Source: Marinirhabdus sp050859505
GTDB lineage: Bacteria > Bacteroidota > Bacteroidia > Flavobacteriales > Flavobacteriaceae
DNA length: 64,000 nucleotides
NCBI RefSeq assembly: GCF_050859505.1
Contig: NZ_CP193934.1
Span: 3,534,001 to 3,598,000 of the forward strand
Direction: 5' to 3'
Part shown: one piece after another, positions 52,461 through 61,568 of the stretch
How positions within the stretch are numbered: position 1 is the first letter of the stretch
How the letters are laid out: each line of letters opens with the position of its first letter
The notes under the pieces: model-generated
Database searches by the model: none
What the model was told of the DNA's origin: nothing
Seen by the model: only the letters and a program-made list of their open reading frames with translations
Made by a program: the position numbers and the translations under genes

Positions 52461-53380
52461 TGGCAACAACTCCTCTACTCATTTGTGTGGTAGGCCCTAC
52501 TGCTATTGGAAAAACTACTTTAGGGATCGCAATCGCCACACATTTTTCTACTGAAATACTTTCGGCAGACTCACGACAGTTTTTTAAAGAAATGACCATA
52601 GGCACAGCAGTTCCTTCTGCGGAAGAATTGGCAGCAGTTCCCCATCATTTTATTCAGAGCCGAAGTCTTTTTGATGCGTATAACGTGGGTGATTTCGAAA
52701 GGGATGCGCTCGCGAAATTAAAAGAGCTTTTTAAGGAACACAGTGTGGTTGTTTTGGTAGGAGGTTCAGGCTTGTATGTGGATGCTGTAGTAAAAGGTCT
52801 TGACACATTTCCCAAGGTTTCTGAAACGATTAGACGTCAACTTACTAAAGAATTTAAGGAACTTGGATTACTTTCATTACAACAAGAATTAAAAGAAAAA
52901 GATCCTGTTTATTATGAGAGAGTAGATCTTCATAACCATCATAGAGTGATACGTGCTTTGGAAATAATTCGTGGAACAGGAAAACCTTTTTCTTCTTTTT
53001 TACATCAGGGCGCTGCCCAAAGAAATTTTAATACAATCTATGTTGGACTTACAGGAGAAAGAGCCTTAGTGTATGATCGCATTAACCAACGTGTCGATTT
53101 AATGATTGCAGAGGGTCTCTTGGAAGAAGCAAAAGATTTGTATCCACATAAAGATCTCAATGCCTTGCAAACTGTTGGCTATCGTGAACTATTTCAGTTT
53201 TTTGACGGTACCATTTCTAAAGATGAAGCCATTTCTGAAATAAAAAAGAATACGCGCAGATTTGCAAAAAGACAAGGAACTTGGTTCAGAAAAAATGAGG
53301 CAATTAAGTGGTTTGATTATACCACTCCCGTTTCAGAAATTTTTGCCTTTATAGAACACAAAAACGCCACCCCGAAATGA
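52460..53380 (+). CDS. miaA: tRNA dimethylallyltransferase
   Basis: The 306-residue enzyme transfers a dimethylallyl group to A37 of tRNAs that read UNN codons. Motifs are the P-loop VVGPTAIGKTTL at about residues 9-20, SADSRQFFKEMTIGTA at about 35-50, the central VGGSGLYVDAV at about 100, and the C-terminal NALQTVGYRELFQFFDG and TRRFAKRQGTWFR. I chose ATG 52460 because the P-loop then sits at its usual distance; a longer frame from 52412 overlaps the channel gene. Its stop codon lies in the loop of a strong hairpin. Confidence 0.95.
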   Translation: MATTPLLICVVGPTAIGKTTLGIAIATHFSTEILSADSRQFFKEMTIGTAVPSAEELAAVPHHFIQSRSLFDAYNVGDFERDALAKLKELFKEHSVVVLVGGSGLYVDAVVKGLDTFPKVSETIRRQLTKEFKELGLLSLQQELKEKDPVYYERVDLHNHHRVIRALEIIRGTGKPFSSFLHQGAAQRNFNTIYVGLTGERALVYDRINQRVDLMIAEGLLEEAKDLYPHKDLNALQTVGYRELFQFFDGTISKDEAISEIKKNTRRFAKRQGTWFRKNEAIKWFDYTTPVSEIFAFIEHKNATPK

Positions 53381-53394
53381 ATCAGGTGGCGTTT
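53362..53394. terminator. Hairpin terminator with the miaA stop codon in its loop
   Basis: A perfect 10-bp stem, AAACGCCACC at 53362-53371 and GGTGGCGTTT at 53385-53394, has a 13-nt loop that includes the miaA TGA. On the minus strand it is followed by TTTTTG, so it mainly fits the end of the convergent two-component operon. On the plus strand the T-tract is poor. Confidence 0.75.
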
Positions 53395-53417
53395 ATGACA
53401 CTTTTTATCATTTTCTT

Positions 53418-54134
53418 TTACTGGTCTACTTCGCTTTTAACCACTAAACGAAATCCTTCCCCATGAATATTAATAATTTCAACACCTTCGTCTATACTTA
53501 GGTATTTACGTAGCTTGGCTATGTACACATCCATACTCCGTGAGGTAAAGTAATTGTCGTCTCTCCAAATTTTGGTCAACGCCAACTCCCGTGGCATCAG
53601 GTCGTTTTTATGTAAAGCAAGTAACCGCAACAATTCATTTTCTTTTGGTGACAACTTGCTTGGATCTTGCTTTTTAAAAGTCAAGAAACGTAACTTTGAG
53701 TTTAAGTGGAAATTTCCAATTTCAAATTCAAATTGCTTGCTGTCTGCTATAGAATCTGTCGCTTTACGCTGGATGATTGCTTTAATTTTCATTAGCAATA
53801 CTTCACTGTCAAAAGGTTTGTTTAGGTAGTCGTCTGCACCCACTTTATATCCTTTTAAAACATCTTCCTTCATTGCTTTTGCAGTTAGGAAAATAATTGG
53901 CACATCTTCATTTTTCTCTCTAATTTCTTTAGCGAGTGTAAAGCCATCCTTATATGGCATCATTACGTCCAGAATACATAGATCGTAATCGTCTTTTTTA
54001 AATTTTTCAAAACCTTCCATACCATTTTTGGCGTGAACAACATCGTAGTCGTTCATAGCTAGGTAATCTTTTAATACGGTTCCAAAGTTGGGATCGTCTT
54101 CTACTAATAGGATTTTCTTGTTTTCAGTTTCCAT
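53418..54134 (-). CDS. OmpR-family response regulator (RprY-like)
   Basis: The 238-residue regulator has an N-terminal receiver domain with acidic pocket VEDD, phospho-acceptor Asp56 in CILDVMMPYKDGF, and the switch Thr and Lys in IIFLTAKAM. A C-terminal winged-helix DNA-binding domain (about 130-235) contains LSPKENELLRLL and RSMDVYIAKLRKYLS. It starts 3 nt after its histidine kinase on the same strand. The pair resembles RprXY of Bacteroidota, which I assign from memory. The targets are unknown; membership in an operon with coaE and an envelope gene is suggestive only. Confidence 0.92.
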   Translation of the reverse strand: METENKKILLVEDDPNFGTVLKDYLAMNDYDVVHAKNGMEGFEKFKKDDYDLCILDVMMPYKDGFTLAKEIREKNEDVPIIFLTAKAMKEDVLKGYKVGADDYLNKPFDSEVLLMKIKAIIQRKATDSIADSKQFEFEIGNFHLNSKLRFLTFKKQDPSKLSPKENELLRLLALHKNDLMPRELALTKIWRDDNYFTSRSMDVYIAKLRKYLSIDEGVEIINIHGEGFRLVVKSEVDQ

Positions 54135-54137
54135 GAG

Positions 54138-55700
54138 TTATGATATTAAGTGTAGTTTAATTATGAAGGTACTTCCTTTATCTTTTTCGCTTTCCACGTA
54201 AATTTCGGCATCGTGATCTTCCAAAATTCTTTTTACATAGGCTAATCCCAGACCGTGTCCTTTTACGTTGTGAATGTCTCCGGTATGTTCTCTATAAAAT
54301 TTTTCAAATATTTTTTTCTGAACTCCTTTGGTCATTCCAATTCCCTGGTCTCTAATTTTTAATATAATGGTGTTTTTTACATTTTCAGTATACACATCTA
54401 TTTTTGGCTCGTCTTCAGAATATTTTATACCATTATCCAAAATATTCACAACTACGTTGGTAAGGTGTGAGTCGTTAGCGAGTACTGAAGATTTTAAAGC
54501 TCCAAAATGAGTTTTCACATAACCACCTCTATCTTCTACAATAAGTCCCACGTGAGATACCGCATTTTCAATAATATCGTGTAATTTTAAGCGCTCTTTT
54601 GGCAGGTCTAATTCGTTCTTTTCCAATTTTGAAATACGCAGTACATTTTCTACTTGTGCATGCATTCTGCGATTTTCGTCACGAATCATCCCAAGATATC
54701 TTGTCAAAAATTCTTTATTGTCTTTTACCTTAGGATTATTTAAAGCATCCAAAGCCAGATTGATGGTAGCAATGGGTGTCTTAAACTCGTGCGTCATGTT
54801 ATTTATGAAATCGGTTTTTATTTGAGAGATCTGTCTTTGTTTAAATAACTGAGATAGCGCACTGCTGTAAGCTAAAACAATCACCCCGGTAAAAATTAAG
54901 GATAATACTGCCATTCCTAAAATAGAATTGAGTACTTCTTGTTTTTTCTCTGGGAAACTCACAAATAACTGGTATTGTGTTTTTAAATCTTCATTCACAA
55001 ATAATGGAGCACTGTAGGTGTTATCCGGGTCTAACTCAAAATTATCTGATTGCACTTTGGTCGCTAGACTTTTACTGAAAACTGCATACTCAAAAGGCGA
55101 AATTATTCCTCTTTCTTCTAATTCTTTTTTCAAGTTTGTCTCAATTTCTTCTTTACTAACTCGCTGATGAATTGGTTTTTTTTCTGAAATATTTTTAAAA
55201 GCAGATTCAAACTGTTTCTTTTCAAAATCGGTCAACCTACTTAGGGTCTCAAATCTTGTTACAGCTTCTTCAGCCCCATCGATTGCATCTTTGATTTTAA
55301 TTTCTTCTCTGCGATTGGTGATTCTTTTAAATTTTATACTATCTATTTCAGTATCAAAAATATTTGTAGAGAGCTTAAAATCTTCGGATAAGATGCTATT
55401 GTAAAAAACACTTTTTTCTTGGTTGCGGTCATCTCGTATTGCGTACAACAACTCATTGACGGTAATTTGTTCTGGATTCCCTAAGCTATCCACGATATCG
55501 CTGTAAATATAGTAGTACTCATCCAGCTCTCTTTCCTGTATGGCTCTTGAGACATTTAACAGGGAGTTTTTAACAGTAGAACTAAATTGTTCATCTTTGG
55601 TTTTATAGGAATTAGAGATCCAATAGCCTTGAACAAAAATTATCCCTAGAAGGGATAAACTCATCATTAAGATAAGAAAGACGAATAGTTTTTTGTTCAT
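54138..55700 (-). CDS. Sensor histidine kinase (RprX-like)
   Basis: From the ATG with CAT at 55698-55700 it has 520 residues; eight more are possible upstream. Membrane helices at about residues 5-25 and 262-284 enclose a periplasmic sensor domain of about 230 residues with no recognised fold. The kinase core has the H box NNMTHEFKTPIATI with His304, N box NVVVNILDNGIKYSE, G1 KIRDQGIGM and G2 GHGLGLAYVKRI. It phosphorylates the response regulator encoded 3 nt downstream. The signal is unknown. Confidence 0.92.
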   Translation of the reverse strand: MNKKLFVFLILMMSLSLLGIIFVQGYWISNSYKTKDEQFSSTVKNSLLNVSRAIQERELDEYYYIYSDIVDSLGNPEQITVNELLYAIRDDRNQEKSVFYNSILSEDFKLSTNIFDTEIDSIKFKRITNRREEIKIKDAIDGAEEAVTRFETLSRLTDFEKKQFESAFKNISEKKPIHQRVSKEEIETNLKKELEERGIISPFEYAVFSKSLATKVQSDNFELDPDNTYSAPLFVNEDLKTQYQLFVSFPEKKQEVLNSILGMAVLSLIFTGVIVLAYSSALSQLFKQRQISQIKTDFINNMTHEFKTPIATINLALDALNNPKVKDNKEFLTRYLGMIRDENRRMHAQVENVLRISKLEKNELDLPKERLKLHDIIENAVSHVGLIVEDRGGYVKTHFGALKSSVLANDSHLTNVVVNILDNGIKYSEDEPKIDVYTENVKNTIILKIRDQGIGMTKGVQKKIFEKFYREHTGDIHNVKGHGLGLAYVKRILEDHDAEIYVESEKDKGSTFIIKLHLIS

Positions 55701-55774
55701 CCACCAAAAGTAAGATTTTAACATTTAGCTCTAGGATGCTTTAACCAAATGTTAACACTATAGAAGGAACGCTA

Positions 55775-56359
55775 TTACTGGGATTTTAGAAGTTTTTTAT
55801 GCAATGCTAAAACGGCTTTTTGTGTTTTCTCCAAATCAGTATTCTCTAGTACGGTATGTGCTAATTTTATTTTTTTCGCATCACTCCATTGGTTTTTCAT
55901 ACGGGCAAGGACCGCCTCTTCTGTGGTATTGTCCCGCTGAAGGAGTCTTTTAATTTTTACTTTCTTTGGAGCAGTAATTAAAATAGTATAATCGCATTCC
56001 TTATACCCTCCGTTTTCAAAAAGAATAGCAACTTCCTTAATACAATACACACCTTCCTGTTGTTTTACCCAGCGTTTGAAATGGGCTTTTACTTTTGGAT
56101 GAATTATCTGGTTAACCTGTTGTAAAATTTTTTCATCATTGAAGATATACGCTGCTACAAAAGATCTATTTAACCCAGTAGAATCATAGGCAGCTTCCCC
56201 TAAAAGTTCGATAAGTTTTTTTCTAATTATTTTAGACGAATTCGCAAGCTTTTTGGCTTCCACATCGGCAATATACACTGGCACTCCTAACTCTTTAAAC
56301 ATAGCAGCAACCGTTGTTTTCCCACTTCCTATACCTCCTGTAAGTCCAACAATTTTCAC
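55775..56359 (-). CDS. coaE: Dephospho-CoA kinase
   Basis: The 194-residue kinase adds the 3'-phosphate to dephospho-CoA, the last step of coenzyme A synthesis. It has the P-loop GLTGGIGSGKTTV at about residues 5-17, a substrate-binding ADVEAKKL segment at about 32, and IIHPKVKAHFKRWV at about 87-100. The length is normal. It follows the YbbR-like gene by 8 nt and is 74 nt upstream of the kinase gene start, so all are likely in one minus-strand operon. Confidence 0.94.
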   Translation of the reverse strand: MKIVGLTGGIGSGKTTVAAMFKELGVPVYIADVEAKKLANSSKIIRKKLIELLGEAAYDSTGLNRSFVAAYIFNDEKILQQVNQIIHPKVKAHFKRWVKQQEGVYCIKEVAILFENGGYKECDYTILITAPKKVKIKRLLQRDNTTEEAVLARMKNQWSDAKKIKLAHTVLENTDLEKTQKAVLALHKKLLKSQ

Positions 56360-56367
56360 GTTACTTT

Positions 56368-57315
56368 TTATTTAAAAATTAAAAAATCTATTTTTTTTGT
56401 TAGCATTTCTATGTTCTTTGCTTCTTTTGGAGCGCTCACTAGTGTTGGAGTTAGAAAATTTTCTTCGGTATTTCGTTGCTTGTAATCACAGACAATTTCA
56501 AAATCCTGAGCGATTATGGATGCAAATTTTTCGATAGGAACTATAAAAGTTATTTCTATTCTTTCAGGTATTATTTTTAATGTAGTTTGCTTGGGTACAT
56601 TTATAAGTTTTATGGGAAGTACCAGTTTTTTCTGTGCAAATTCTTTTACGGTCTGCTTTACAACCACATCTTTTGTTTTTGAATACAATTCTGCAAAAGG
56701 CAATTTTTCAAGCGTTATTTTATTCGAAATATTCTTATCTACATTCTGTAAGACCAATTCGTTTGTAGTGATACTCACTATTGAATCTAGTAGTTTCTTT
56801 GGTCCAGCCACACTAATAGAATCTGGCGAAGGTGTAAGTGTATCTACCTTTTTAAATCCTTTTTTGTAGGTTATCAATGCATTTACAATAACTGGAATTT
56901 TTTTAGATTGTACTCCTTCTAAATCTAGTGTCATTCCAGATTTTGATAAATTTCTAATTTCACCCGAATAGCTAATTTGCGCTGCAATTTCTTCTTTTAA
57001 ATTTTCAGTGGAGAGTAACGCTTTCTTATTGGTGTCATCAAAGTACTTTGAAACATCTATTGAAACAGTGGGTTGCTTCATTTTATATACCAAAAAATTA
57101 AATCCGTTTGATGTAATATCGAATGTTATGCTGTTTTCATTTTCATCACCCAACAAATAATTTTCCGGCAAATTGGTATACACTAAACTTGCTTCAATTT
57201 TTGCAGAATTTTCTTTTGAAAATTTAGTGAGTGCCCAGAAAATGATGGCCAACAGCAAAAAGAAAAAGAACATATTAATTTTTATGCTTCTAAAAGATTT
57301 TTTTGGAACTGCCAT
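56368..57315 (-). CDS. YbbR-like domain protein
   Basis: The 315-residue protein has one N-terminal membrane helix (about residues 12-32) and an extracytoplasmic part made of YbbR-like beta repeats. Segments such as TLTPSPDSISVAGPKKLLDSI and LPIKLINVPKQTTLKIIPERIEITF match the repeat pattern. In Firmicutes YbbR (CdaR) regulates a diadenylate cyclase; no cyclase gene is seen here. In Flavobacteriia the gene often precedes coaE, as it does here with an 8-nt gap. The role in this group is not known to me. Confidence 0.82.
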   Translation of the reverse strand: MAVPKKSFRSIKINMFFFFLLLAIIFWALTKFSKENSAKIEASLVYTNLPENYLLGDENENSITFDITSNGFNFLVYKMKQPTVSIDVSKYFDDTNKKALLSTENLKEEIAAQISYSGEIRNLSKSGMTLDLEGVQSKKIPVIVNALITYKKGFKKVDTLTPSPDSISVAGPKKLLDSIVSITTNELVLQNVDKNISNKITLEKLPFAELYSKTKDVVVKQTVKEFAQKKLVLPIKLINVPKQTTLKIIPERIEITFIVPIEKFASIIAQDFEIVCDYKQRNTEENFLTPTLVSAPKEAKNIEMLTKKIDFLIFK

Positions 57316-57331
57316 AAACGTTTGCTATAGT

Positions 57332-58333
57332 TTATTTAAAAAATAAGTTAGGGAATTGTATTTCGGGATCTCTCCCTACCCATGAAATATAGAACGTAGA
57401 TTTCAGAAAAGCTAATCCATATCCAAAAAATTGGATAAAAACAGCCCAAATAACCAAACATCCAATATATACACTTTTATTTCTGGCACTAGCGTCTATA
57501 AAAAGAACACCTAAATACCCCAATAATGGCATTAATAAAATAGGCGAAATAAACACGCCACAAACTATCGATACTATTGAAAAAAGAACAAATAAAGTTG
57601 GAAACCAAAATGTTATTTTAGCAGCGTTAGGATGCCATTTGTTTAATATAGGGCGTACCATACCAAACTTTTTTACTTGTGTATGAAACTTTGACCAAGA
57701 AATCCTTCTTTTATGAAACACATATGCATCGGGAATAAAAACAGTTTTAAAACCAGATTTTACGATACGTTGGGATAAATCCGGATCTTCTCCTGGATGT
57801 ATTTTTGCAAACCCTCCTGTGCTAACAAATGCTTTTTTAGAAAGTCCCATATTAAAACTTCTGGGTTCGAAAGTAGTTATACTTTTCTTACTCCCTCTAA
57901 TACCTCCGGTAGTTAGGAAAGAAGTCATCGTATAATTTATTGCTTTTTGTAAAGGGGTGAAATTAATATGAGCTGCATCTGCACCCCCATAACAATCTAC
58001 GTAGGAATTTTCTAAAAAATAGTCTACCGTTTCTAGATAATGTGGAGGAACTAAACAATCTGAATCTAAAATAACAAAGTAGTTTCCCGTTGCTTTTCGC
58101 ATTCCATAATTTCGTGAGTCTCCAGGTCCTGAATTTTCTTTATAGAAGTAAGAGATACAAAGTTTCTCTGAAAATTCTTTTACAATTCCTTCAGCACTTT
58201 CAGAGCTTCCATCTTCTACAATTACGATTTCAAAAGGTCTGGTATATGAAAGTACCAAAAAACTTTCCAAGAGTTCTTTAATTTCTTGGGGTCTGTTGTA
58301 TACTGGAATAATAAACGAGTAGGATCGTTCCAT
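57332..58333 (-). CDS. Glycosyltransferase family 2 with C-terminal membrane segments
   Basis: The 333-residue enzyme has a GT-A domain with SFIIPVYNRPQEIKELL at the start, VEDGSSESAEG at about residues 38-48, and the metal-binding VILDSDCLVPPHYL at about 91-104. GEDPDLSQRIVKSGF at about 180 is the second acidic site. Two or three hydrophobic segments (about 243-265, 267-285, 290-315) anchor it to the inner membrane. Donor and acceptor are not evident. It is the first gene of the minus-strand run to the two-component system, 16 nt from the YbbR-like gene. Confidence 0.9.
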   Translation of the reverse strand: MERSYSFIIPVYNRPQEIKELLESFLVLSYTRPFEIVIVEDGSSESAEGIVKEFSEKLCISYFYKENSGPGDSRNYGMRKATGNYFVILDSDCLVPPHYLETVDYFLENSYVDCYGGADAAHINFTPLQKAINYTMTSFLTTGGIRGSKKSITTFEPRSFNMGLSKKAFVSTGGFAKIHPGEDPDLSQRIVKSGFKTVFIPDAYVFHKRRISWSKFHTQVKKFGMVRPILNKWHPNAAKITFWFPTLFVLFSIVSIVCGVFISPILLMPLLGYLGVLFIDASARNKSVYIGCLVIWAVFIQFFGYGLAFLKSTFYISWVGRDPEIQFPNLFFK

Positions 58334-58352
58334 TGTTCAGCAAAGATACTGA

Positions 58353-58389
58353 ATAAAAAAAGCCGCCCCAGTATTACTAGGGCGACTTT
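58353..58389 (-). terminator. Terminator of the first T9SS PPC-domain gene
   Basis: AAAGCCGCCC at 58359-58368 pairs with GGGCGACTTT at 58380-58389 with one mismatch. On the minus strand a run of T follows. It lies 21 nt past the stop of the gene at 58410-61424. Confidence 0.8.
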
Positions 58390-58409
58390 AGGTTAATTAT
58401 ATGAAAAAA

Positions 58410-61400
58410 TTACTGTTTTACAATCTTGTAAATACCAACTTCTCCTTCTACAACAACTTTCATAATGTAGGTTCCAACACTTAAGTTGGCTACATCAAGA
58501 CGTGTACTGCTAGCACCAACTTTTTGGTCCACAACTGTCTGTCCTAAGATGTTATAGATAGTTGCACTGTCTATACCACGTGTTCCTGCATCCAGATTCA
58601 ACTCGTTGTTGGCTGGGTTAGGGAAGTACGTAAATCCGTCTACAACAGCATCACCTACCCCAAGGAAGAAATCTCCATCTATTACAATATCTGTAATTCC
58701 CTCGTGGTTTGCTACGTAAACATAGTAGGCTTGTCCTGCTACTACTGGAATGGAAGTAGTTACGCCTGGTACACATTGGTTATCGAACCAAGGAACTAAT
58801 GTAAGCTCTGTTTCCATTGCCGTTTCAGTTGGAGCTGTATAGAATGTTACAGAAGTATATCCTGCTGGAGACGTTACCGTTGCTGTAGCGGTACCTCCTA
58901 TTTCTGCAACAAAGTTATACCATACCCCTAAAACTCCTGCGTTATCACAGTCTGCTGGACTTCCAGCTTCTGTAGTTGCCGCTGGCATAGGTACTGCTGG
59001 ATCTGTGTAAGGGAATCCTATTTCGTCTACATCAATAGAATTTGCGATCCTATCGTTTGGTGGTGGAACCGGAGTACAAGACAAGTTTAGTGAGAAATCA
59101 CCAGAAGCACCTGTCAGAAAAAATCCGTTTACCAAAATATAGTAAGTAGAAACACCATCTCCTTGGAATGAAACCTCAGATTGAAGATCACAAGAATCAT
59201 CATTTTCAGCAACACAAACCAAAGTTCCACAGTCATCACCTGAATATATTACCAATTTACTATCATATGTAGTTCCTCCATCACATAGAGATACTGTATA
59301 ATCTGTAACTAATCCTGAAGTATCTTCTATTTTATACCAAACTCCTGGAGCATCGTTCCCACCACCACAATCTGGAGCACCAAGATCTGGAGTAGCAAAT
59401 AATGTAGAGCCTAAAATGGTTTCACCGCAAGCAATTGATGTTGCGTCGTCACAAAGGTCATTATCTGCGACTGGGTTACAGCTAACTTCTAAACTGTAAG
59501 CACCTGCACTTGCAGCTCCAAATCCTTCAACTGCTACATAATACGTAGTAGTACCATCGGATACAAAAGATACCTGAGACTGAAAAGCACAGAAATCATC
59601 ATTGTTAGCCACTTGAGTACCTCCACAAGAATCATAAACCGTTAATCTTGAATCATACGATGTCCCTCCGTCACAAAGGGAGAATGTCACAAATTCTTCA
59701 GCACCAGTTCCTGTGTAAGAGTACCAAGCATCTGGAGAGGTATTAAATCCACCTGTATCTGAATTAGTAGTAGTATCACCTGTTTCAACATCGCCACAAG
59801 ACATTGCAATGGCACCAGCACATTCGTCGAAAGTTGGAACCTGCATAAAATTAATGTCCATTACTAAATCTGGGACACCGCCACCTATACCACACGCACT
59901 TGATGGCATCCAAGTAGTACAACCAGTTCCAAATAAATTATCGGTATCTTCCCAAGCAGATTCACCGTCATTTCCATCGGTAGCTGTAAACCAAAACCAT
60001 TGCCCTGCTAAACCAAATTCCATACTAACAGCAACGGACACAAAATAGACCGTATCTCCCATAAGGTTAATTTGTGAGGAAGGTGTTAACGTGAAAACTC
60101 CAATTCCAGCTGGGTCAATTGTTGCAGCATCATACGATTCTGTATAAAGCAAAGTTCCTGGTACACCACCATTATCGTTATAAATATTTAAGACAATTTC
60201 AGAATTAGGATCATTTAACGCGCCACCCGGCATTGTAAAAAAACCAGAAGCGGTTATATCACAAATAGCCGCAGCTTGAGTCGAAGCTAATGGAATTACA
60301 AAATCATCTGCAGAGATTCCGCGCCCATTAAAATCCGGAAAAATTTGTGATGCAGATCCTGAGGTAGTAGTTAACGTATTCGCATAATTAATATCACACA
60401 CTGGACCGCCACCACCACACACAATACCAGAATCAGTCACATCATCTCCTCCTATCAAAGCACCTGATGCTACAACGGAACCTCCACACAGTATTTGGTA
60501 TGAAGGGGTATTATCATTGAATGTACCCATAGCTTCCATATAAAACTCAAGGGGTGCATTTGCTGTAGTAACCATACTCGTTTCGTCATAACCACCTCCA
60601 CCTGGAGCGTAATTCCCTCCACTTAGTATAACTGCTGTGGTATTATCCCGTAATTCCCATGAAACTTCGTCACCAAATCCAGCGCCAAAAATTCTAACAG
60701 TCCATTCGTCACCACCACCGCCACCACTAACATCGTATGTGACACCTCCATTCCACACACGTGGATTGAAAATTGGACCCGTAAAAGGAACATTACTTCC
60801 AGACCCAAGGTCTATAGTTAAGTCTGCGTTTGCGTATTGTTGGTTTGTACCGTCACCGTTTGTATAGGTGTGACTATGGGCTCCATCAAGAACCAGAGCT
60901 ATTGCATACGTAGTACTTGCCAATAATGTAATTGGAGCTGCAAATGTTGCTGTAGACGGTAAACCTATTCCAGCACCAGTTCCTGCGCCAGTACCAACAG
61001 GTGCACCCCAAGGTGCAGGATTGTCTTGATTTCCAACATAGGTTCCAACAAATGCATACATATCTACTGTAAAAGCACCAGTTCCAGTGTTCATATCTAC
61101 ACTTGAAATGTCTATATCTTGCGGCCCAACGGTTATATCAAAATAAACGGTACCTCCAGGGTCACCACCATTCCCACCTGCGTAGAGGGTTGAAAGTGTT
61201 GTGGCAAATGCATTTCTGTTTTTAACAATTTTTGCATTTGGATGGTACGCATGCATGTTGCCATCGTCTCCAAGAAGCATTTCTACAGCGCCACTCTGAG
61301 TGCTTGTAGTTTGCGAATTAGCAGTTCTATTTTGCATTTCACTTGAAACAGCCTGCTTTTGCAGTTGCTGAGCGAATCCAAAAGAACATACTAACATAAG

Positions 61401-61424
61401 CATTAGTAAGGTAATTTTTTTCAT
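58410..61424 (-). CDS. T9SS-secreted protein with pre-peptidase C-terminal-type repeats
   Basis: The 1004-residue exported protein starts with signal peptide KKITLLMLMLVCSFGFAQQ. The N-terminal third is a secreted domain rich in Gly, Asp and Thr. From about residue 530 there are two repeats with the pattern DECAGAIAMSCGD...WYSYTG...FSLCDGGTSYDS...YDSCGG...SFVSDGTTTYYVAVEGFG, resembling PPC-type beta-sandwich domains. A third related domain (NDRIANSIDVDEIGFPY) precedes a T9SS sorting domain ending in GIYKIVKQ. The last 240 residues are nearly identical to those of the next gene. A surface adhesin or matrix role is a guess. Confidence 0.85.
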   Translation of the reverse strand: MKKITLLMLMLVCSFGFAQQLQKQAVSSEMQNRTANSQTTSTQSGAVEMLLGDDGNMHAYHPNAKIVKNRNAFATTLSTLYAGGNGGDPGGTVYFDITVGPQDIDISSVDMNTGTGAFTVDMYAFVGTYVGNQDNPAPWGAPVGTGAGTGAGIGLPSTATFAAPITLLASTTYAIALVLDGAHSHTYTNGDGTNQQYANADLTIDLGSGSNVPFTGPIFNPRVWNGGVTYDVSGGGGGDEWTVRIFGAGFGDEVSWELRDNTTAVILSGGNYAPGGGGYDETSMVTTANAPLEFYMEAMGTFNDNTPSYQILCGGSVVASGALIGGDDVTDSGIVCGGGGPVCDINYANTLTTTSGSASQIFPDFNGRGISADDFVIPLASTQAAAICDITASGFFTMPGGALNDPNSEIVLNIYNDNGGVPGTLLYTESYDAATIDPAGIGVFTLTPSSQINLMGDTVYFVSVAVSMEFGLAGQWFWFTATDGNDGESAWEDTDNLFGTGCTTWMPSSACGIGGGVPDLVMDINFMQVPTFDECAGAIAMSCGDVETGDTTTNSDTGGFNTSPDAWYSYTGTGAEEFVTFSLCDGGTSYDSRLTVYDSCGGTQVANNDDFCAFQSQVSFVSDGTTTYYVAVEGFGAASAGAYSLEVSCNPVADNDLCDDATSIACGETILGSTLFATPDLGAPDCGGGNDAPGVWYKIEDTSGLVTDYTVSLCDGGTTYDSKLVIYSGDDCGTLVCVAENDDSCDLQSEVSFQGDGVSTYYILVNGFFLTGASGDFSLNLSCTPVPPPNDRIANSIDVDEIGFPYTDPAVPMPAATTEAGSPADCDNAGVLGVWYNFVAEIGGTATATVTSPAGYTSVTFYTAPTETAMETELTLVPWFDNQCVPGVTTSIPVVAGQAYYVYVANHEGITDIVIDGDFFLGVGDAVVDGFTYFPNPANNELNLDAGTRGIDSATIYNILGQTVVDQKVGASSTRLDVANLSVGTYIMKVVVEGEVGIYKIVKQ

Positions 61425-61501
61425 AATATAATAAAGTTTAGTTAATTTATGTTAAATCTAGTTTTTTTTTATGTAATTACCTAATAGTGAGCCTTGTATT
61501 T

Positions 61502-61542
61502 TTGTAAAAAAAAAGCCTTCCCAAATACATTGGGAAGGCTTT
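61502..61542 (-). terminator. Terminator of the second T9SS PPC-domain gene
   Basis: A perfect 12-bp stem (61512-61523 with 61531-61542) with a 7-nt loop is followed on the minus strand by a run of T. It lies 27 nt past the stop of the gene at 61569. Confidence 0.9.
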
Positions 61543-61568
61543 AAATTTAAAGTTTTGTATACTAGAGA

